Origin: JBEIFW01 sp044370695
Lineage (GTDB): Bacteria; Actinomycetota; Acidimicrobiia; Acidimicrobiales; Ilumatobacteraceae
Direction: 5' to 3'
Assembly (NCBI GenBank): GCA_044370695.1
Contig: JBILVB010000145.1
Span: forward strand, 1-9,183
DNA: 9,183 nucleotides
The position numbers and the translations under genes are program-made. The notes below the pieces were generated by a model. The model saw only the letters and a program-made list of their open reading frames with translations, ran no database searches and was not told the DNA's origin. Shown one piece after another: positions 6,579-9,183 of this stretch; within the stretch, counting starts at the first letter, position 1; every line of letters begins with the position of its first letter.

Positions 6579-7762
6579 ATCTTGAACAGGGCGCGGGCGT
6601 TGCCGCCGGCGAACTTCGCCTGATCCGCCGCCGGGAACATCGAGATCAACTCGTTGAGGTCCTCGACGTACTCGGGGGTGTGGTCGGCGTGCGGGAAGTC
6701 CGACGCCCACAGGAACCGCTCCACACCGAACCGCTCGGCCAGCGACGGGATGGTGCGCTCGTCGGGATCGCAGCTGATCCAGATCTGGTTGCGGAAGTAG
6801 TCCGACGGCTTGTGCTTGAGCGGATGCCGCTGCCCGACGAAGGTGTGGCCGTAGACGGCGTCGATGCGGTCGAGCCAGTAGCCGATCCAGCCACCGCCCG
6901 ATTCGAGGACGAGCACCCGCAGGTTCGGGAACTTGTCGAACACCGCGTAATCGAACAGCGTCGTGAACTGGTGCCGGATCCCGTCGGAGGCCGACACCGA
7001 CGCGAGGAGCCGCAGCTTCTTCACGTTCTCCCACGAGCCCATCCGGTTGCCCTTGGTCCACTGCGGCTCGAAGGTCGGGTGGAGCGCGAACGGCACGTCG
7101 AGGTCCTGGGCCGCCGCGAACACGACGTCGTGGTCGGGATGGCCGACCGGCTTGCCGTCGTGGGTGAACGGGCACACGTAGGCACCCTTGGCACCCTCGC
7201 CGACGGCCCGCTCGAGTTCCTTGGCGGCCGCCACCGGATCCGACAACGACAGGTGCGCGGTGGGCACCAGGCGCGGTTCGTCCGCGCAGAACTCGCAGAT
7301 CCACCGGTTGTAGGCCGTGGTGTACGCCTGCGCGAGCGCCGGATCGGTCACCTCGGCCTCCCACAGCAGACCGACCGTCGTGTAGAGGATCGCGGTGTCG
7401 ATGTGCTCGGCGTCGAGCAGGTCGATCCGCTCCCGAGGATCCATCGCCCCGTACGGCGACTCCTTCAGGTACGTGCGCTGCGGGTTGAGCTGGATGTCGG
7501 CCAGATCGGGTGCGCCCATCGCCCCGAGGGTTGCCGGGAAGCCGCCCTTGCTCATCTGCGAGCGCTTCCCGGCGATCTCGAGCTCCTCGAGGCCGTGCTC
7601 GTCGATGCGGAACCGCAGCGCCCGATCGCGGAACTTGGGATCGATGTAGGTCTCCCACAGATCCGGTGGTTCGAGGATGTGGCCGTCGGCGTCGACGGCG
7701 CCATCGATCTCGACGCGATGCGTCTGGTGAATCGGCTTCTGTGCGGCAATGGCGACGGTCAT
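6575..7762 (-). CDS. Amidohydrolase family (PF04909, ACMSD-like) metal-dependent hydrolase/decarboxylase
   Basis: This 395-residue TIM-barrel protein belongs to the amidohydrolase_2 family, which includes ACMSD-type decarboxylases, hydratases and hydrolases of aromatic or lactone intermediates. Near the N-terminus lies D24-A-D26-G-H28-I-L-E31, the family's first metal motif in its D-x-D-x-H-x-x-E form instead of the H-x-H of ACMSD. Further candidate ligands are H170, H228 (ALHPTF) and D355 (WASDFPHAD). The family-typical LESGGGWIGYWLDRID segment is at 287-301. The protein looks full length (GGNARALFKI end). ATG 7762 is supported by an unusually strong ribosome site, GAGGAGGGG, and a TAGGGT box further upstream. 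It is transcribed away from the P450 gene through a shared 101-base region, which suggests joint control. The exact substrate cannot be read from sequence. Confidence 0.9.
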   Translation of the reverse strand: MTVAIAAQKPIHQTHRVEIDGAVDADGHILEPPDLWETYIDPKFRDRALRFRIDEHGLEELEIAGKRSQMSKGGFPATLGAMGAPDLADIQLNPQRTYLKESPYGAMDPRERIDLLDAEHIDTAILYTTVGLLWEAEVTDPALAQAYTTAYNRWICEFCADEPRLVPTAHLSLSDPVAAAKELERAVGEGAKGAYVCPFTHDGKPVGHPDHDVVFAAAQDLDVPFALHPTFEPQWTKGNRMGSWENVKKLRLLASVSASDGIRHQFTTLFDYAVFDKFPNLRVLVLESGGGWIGYWLDRIDAVYGHTFVGQRHPLKHKPSDYFRNQIWISCDPDERTIPSLAERFGVERFLWASDFPHADHTPEYVEDLNELISMFPAADQAKFAGGNARALFKI

Positions 7763-7764
7763 GG

Positions 7765-7773
7765 CCCCTCCTC
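7765..7773 (-). promoter_or_regulatory. Strong Shine-Dalgarno site of the amidohydrolase gene
   Basis: Read on the minus strand this is GAGGAGGGG, two bases before ATG 7762, with the GGAGG core 4 bases away. It is the only clear ribosome site in the window and fixes the start of this gene. It contrasts with the apparently leaderless genes around it. Confidence 0.7.
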
Positions 7774-7803
7774 GACGTCGTGGTACTGCCTCCCCCGGAG
7801 CGG

Positions 7804-7809
7804 ACCCTA
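7804..7809 (-). promoter_or_regulatory. TAGGGT -10 box for the amidohydrolase gene
   Basis: On the minus strand this reads TAGGGT, identical to the box of the M24 gene. Start of transcription about 7 bases on would give a 5' leader of roughly 35 bases carrying the Shine-Dalgarno site. No clear -35 element is seen. Confidence 0.4.
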
Positions 7810-7851
7810 GCGGCCGATCCGCGGGCCCGGCCCGGGAACGAGCCCTGCGGG

Positions 7852-7857
7852 TAGCGT
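7852..7857 (+). promoter_or_regulatory. TAGCGT -10 box, leaderless-type, for the P450 gene
   Basis: TAGCGT fits TANNNT and ends 6 bases before ATG 7864. No purine-rich ribosome site lies in those 6 bases, so a leaderless transcript is the simplest reading. Confidence 0.5.
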
Positions 7858-7863
7858 GCCGTC

Positions 7864-9132
7864 ATGACCGACACCGAGCACGCAGGGGACGTGCCCGACT
7901 ACCGGGTCGCGCTCGACCGGGGCGGGCGGGGTCCGGCCGGCCATCCCACCCGGGACGGGATCCGGCTCCTCGACCCCGACTTCTACGCCGACTTCGAGCA
8001 GCGCACCTCGTGGATGCGGGCCAACGCCCCGCTCTACTGGGACGACGAGACCGGCCTGTGGGGCGCGGCGTCGCACGCGCTGGTCACCCGGTTCTCCCGC
8101 GACTGGCACACGTTCTGCTCCGGCAAGGGTTCCCGGCCCGAGAGCTCGGTGCCGTCGATGATCAACTTCGACCCGCCCGAGCACACCCGGCGCCGGCGGA
8201 TCATCAGCCACGGCTTCACCCTGCGACGCGTGCAGGATCACGAGCCGTACCTGCGCCGCAAGGTGAACGAGCTGATCGACACCGTGATCGAGCGAGGCGA
8301 GTGCGACGTCGTGGCCGACCTCGCCACCCCGCTGCCGATGTACATGATCGGCGAGCTGATGGGCCTCCCCGAGTCGGACCACCACACGCTGCTCCACTGG
8401 TCCGACCTGTTCGCCACCGGCGGCGACGAGATCCGACCGCAGGTCGAGCAGGCGGTACGCGAATGGATCGCGTACATCATGGGCAAGGTGTCCGAACGCC
8501 GCGGCGTGCCGGGCGAGGATCTCGTCAGCCTGGTCGTCAACGCCGAGGACGAGTCGGGGCCGTTGAGCGACGTGGACCTCATCTTCGAGACGATGCTCGT
8601 GCTCGTCGGCGGCGACGAGACCACCCGCCACGTCATCTCCGGCGGGTTGGCGGCGCTGCTCGCCCATCCCGAGCAGCTCGCCAGGGTCCGCCGGGAACCC
8701 TCGCTCGTGCCGAGCGCGATCGAGGAGATGCTGCGCTGGACGACCCCGGTGCGCAACATGAACCGCACCGCCACCGCCGACGTGGAGGTGGACGGCTTCA
8801 CCATCCGCGAGGGCGACCGCATCCTGTTGCTGTACCCGTCGGCCAACCGGGACGAGGCGGTGTTCGCCGACCCCTACCGCTTCGACGTCACGCGCACCCC
8901 GAACGACCATGTCGCCTTCGGTGCCTACGGGCGCCACCACTGCCTCGGCGCCCCGCTCGCGCGGCTCGAGCTGCGGATCCTGTTCGAGGAACTGCTGCGC
9001 CGTCTCCCCGATCTCGAGTTGGCCACCGACGACACGCTGCCGATGCGCCGGGGGAACTTCGTGCTCGGCCTCGAATCGGTGCCGGTCCGGTTCACCCCGG
9101 GCCGCGCCGACGGCCCGGGCCGGAGCGTCTGA
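7864..9132 (+). CDS. Cytochrome P450, CYP142/steroid-hydroxylase-like
   Basis: This 422-residue soluble bacterial P450 is complete. It has the I-helix oxygen-activation motif G249-G-D-E-T-T254, the K-helix E288-M-L-R291, the Pro-rich ERR-triad region (ANRDEAVFADPYRFDV), and the haem loop FGAYGRHHCLG with thiolate C360. The haem loop has one residue more than the textbook FGxGxHxC form, a variant I know from mycobacterial CYP124/125-type enzymes. The stretches GGDETTRHVISGG, IEEMLRWTTPVRNMNR and ANRDEAVFADP..FDV resemble CYP142, a mycobacterial cholesterol side-chain (C26/27) hydroxylase, so a sterol or branched lipid substrate is plausible but unproven. It would need a ferredoxin and reductase, which are not in this window. 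ATG 7864 follows TAGCGT by 6 bases. The stop overlaps the start of the dehydrogenase gene (TGATG), so the two form an operon. Confidence 0.93.
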   Translation: MTDTEHAGDVPDYRVALDRGGRGPAGHPTRDGIRLLDPDFYADFEQRTSWMRANAPLYWDDETGLWGAASHALVTRFSRDWHTFCSGKGSRPESSVPSMINFDPPEHTRRRRIISHGFTLRRVQDHEPYLRRKVNELIDTVIERGECDVVADLATPLPMYMIGELMGLPESDHHTLLHWSDLFATGGDEIRPQVEQAVREWIAYIMGKVSERRGVPGEDLVSLVVNAEDESGPLSDVDLIFETMLVLVGGDETTRHVISGGLAALLAHPEQLARVRREPSLVPSAIEEMLRWTTPVRNMNRTATADVEVDGFTIREGDRILLLYPSANRDEAVFADPYRFDVTRTPNDHVAFGAYGRHHCLGAPLARLELRILFEELLRRLPDLELATDDTLPMRRGNFVLGLESVPVRFTPGRADGPGRSV

Positions 9133-9183
9133 TGGACCCCCGCGGCCGGCTGTGCGTGGTCACCGGTGCAGCCGGTGGGATCG
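9132..9183 (+). CDS. Short-chain dehydrogenase/reductase, N-terminal fragment cut by window end
   Basis: Only the first 17 residues are present. ATG 9132 shares its A with the P450 stop (TGATG). The peptide runs MDPRGRLCVVTGAAGGI, in which VVTGAAGGI matches the first strand and TGxxxGxG NAD(P)-binding turn of SDR enzymes. An SDR co-translated with a P450 commonly oxidises the alcohol the P450 makes, but substrate and completeness cannot be judged here. Confidence 0.75.
   Translation, partial: MDPRGRLCVVTGAAGGI

Larger units (their letters stand above)
7763..7863. promoter_or_regulatory. Divergent promoter region between amidohydrolase and P450 genes
   Basis: These 101 bases hold the -10 boxes for both directions, the minus-strand Shine-Dalgarno site, and a GC-only patch around 7820-7835 containing overlapping palindromes (GGGCCC, CCCGGG) between the two boxes. 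This is where a shared regulator would bind, but no specific operator can be named and no regulator gene is in the window. Confidence 0.5.

Noticed and set aside
6680..7810. Plus-strand open frame opposite the amidohydrolase
   Set aside because: No family motif. The minus-strand frame has the metal motifs, a strong ribosome site and a -10 box.
8914..8946. One-residue insertion in the P450 haem loop (FGAYGRHHC) as a sign of a non-functional enzyme
   Set aside because: The same spacing is found in known actinobacterial P450s of the CYP124/125 type, and Cys, Arg/His and both Gly residues are kept.

Overview
This is a very GC-rich, gene-dense stretch of actinobacterial chromosome. An Acidimicrobiia/Ilumatobacter-like source is my best guess. 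It rests on four things: a subtilase tail with Trp-every-five-residues repeats, an F420-type luciferase-like monooxygenase, a mycobacterial-type P450, and TANNNT -10 boxes lying 6-8 nt upstream of start codons, as in leaderless actinobacterial transcripts. This lineage call is inference. No RNA gene, insertion sequence, CRISPR array, phage or defence gene was seen, and there is no gene-free stretch longer than about 100 bases.

Layout: (1) 1-497, the C-terminal end of a secreted subtilisin-like protease finishing in a pentapeptide Trp-repeat array. (2) 508-3021, a seven-helix membrane protein with GAF-like, GGDEF and EAL domains, with intact catalytic motifs for both making and breaking c-di-GMP. 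(3) 3062-3616, a small HD-domain protein that aligns with the PhnZ-type diiron oxygenases rather than ordinary HD phosphohydrolases. (4) 3679-4932, an M24 (Xaa-Pro type) metallopeptidase. (5) 4959-5702 and 5699-6568, an alpha/beta hydrolase with an Asp nucleophile, overlapping by ATGA with an LLM-class F420-dependent oxidoreductase. (6) 6575-7762 on the minus strand, a PF04909 amidohydrolase converging on (5) with 6 bases between the stop codons. (7) A 101-base divergent promoter region. (8) 7864-9132, a P450 resembling CYP142, overlapping by TGATG with the start of a short-chain dehydrogenase that runs off the window.

How the genes may work together: the right half (hydrolase, LLM, amidohydrolase, P450, SDR) looks like oxidative catabolism of a hydrophobic compound such as a sterol side chain, terpenoid or aromatic. 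The left half combines a secreted repeat protein with second-messenger signalling. Neither half shows a clearly novel multi-gene system. The points most worth a second look are the HD oxygenase with apparently missing Tyr/Glu residues, the almost perfect 60-bp coding repeats, and the consistent leaderless-promoter pattern at four starts.
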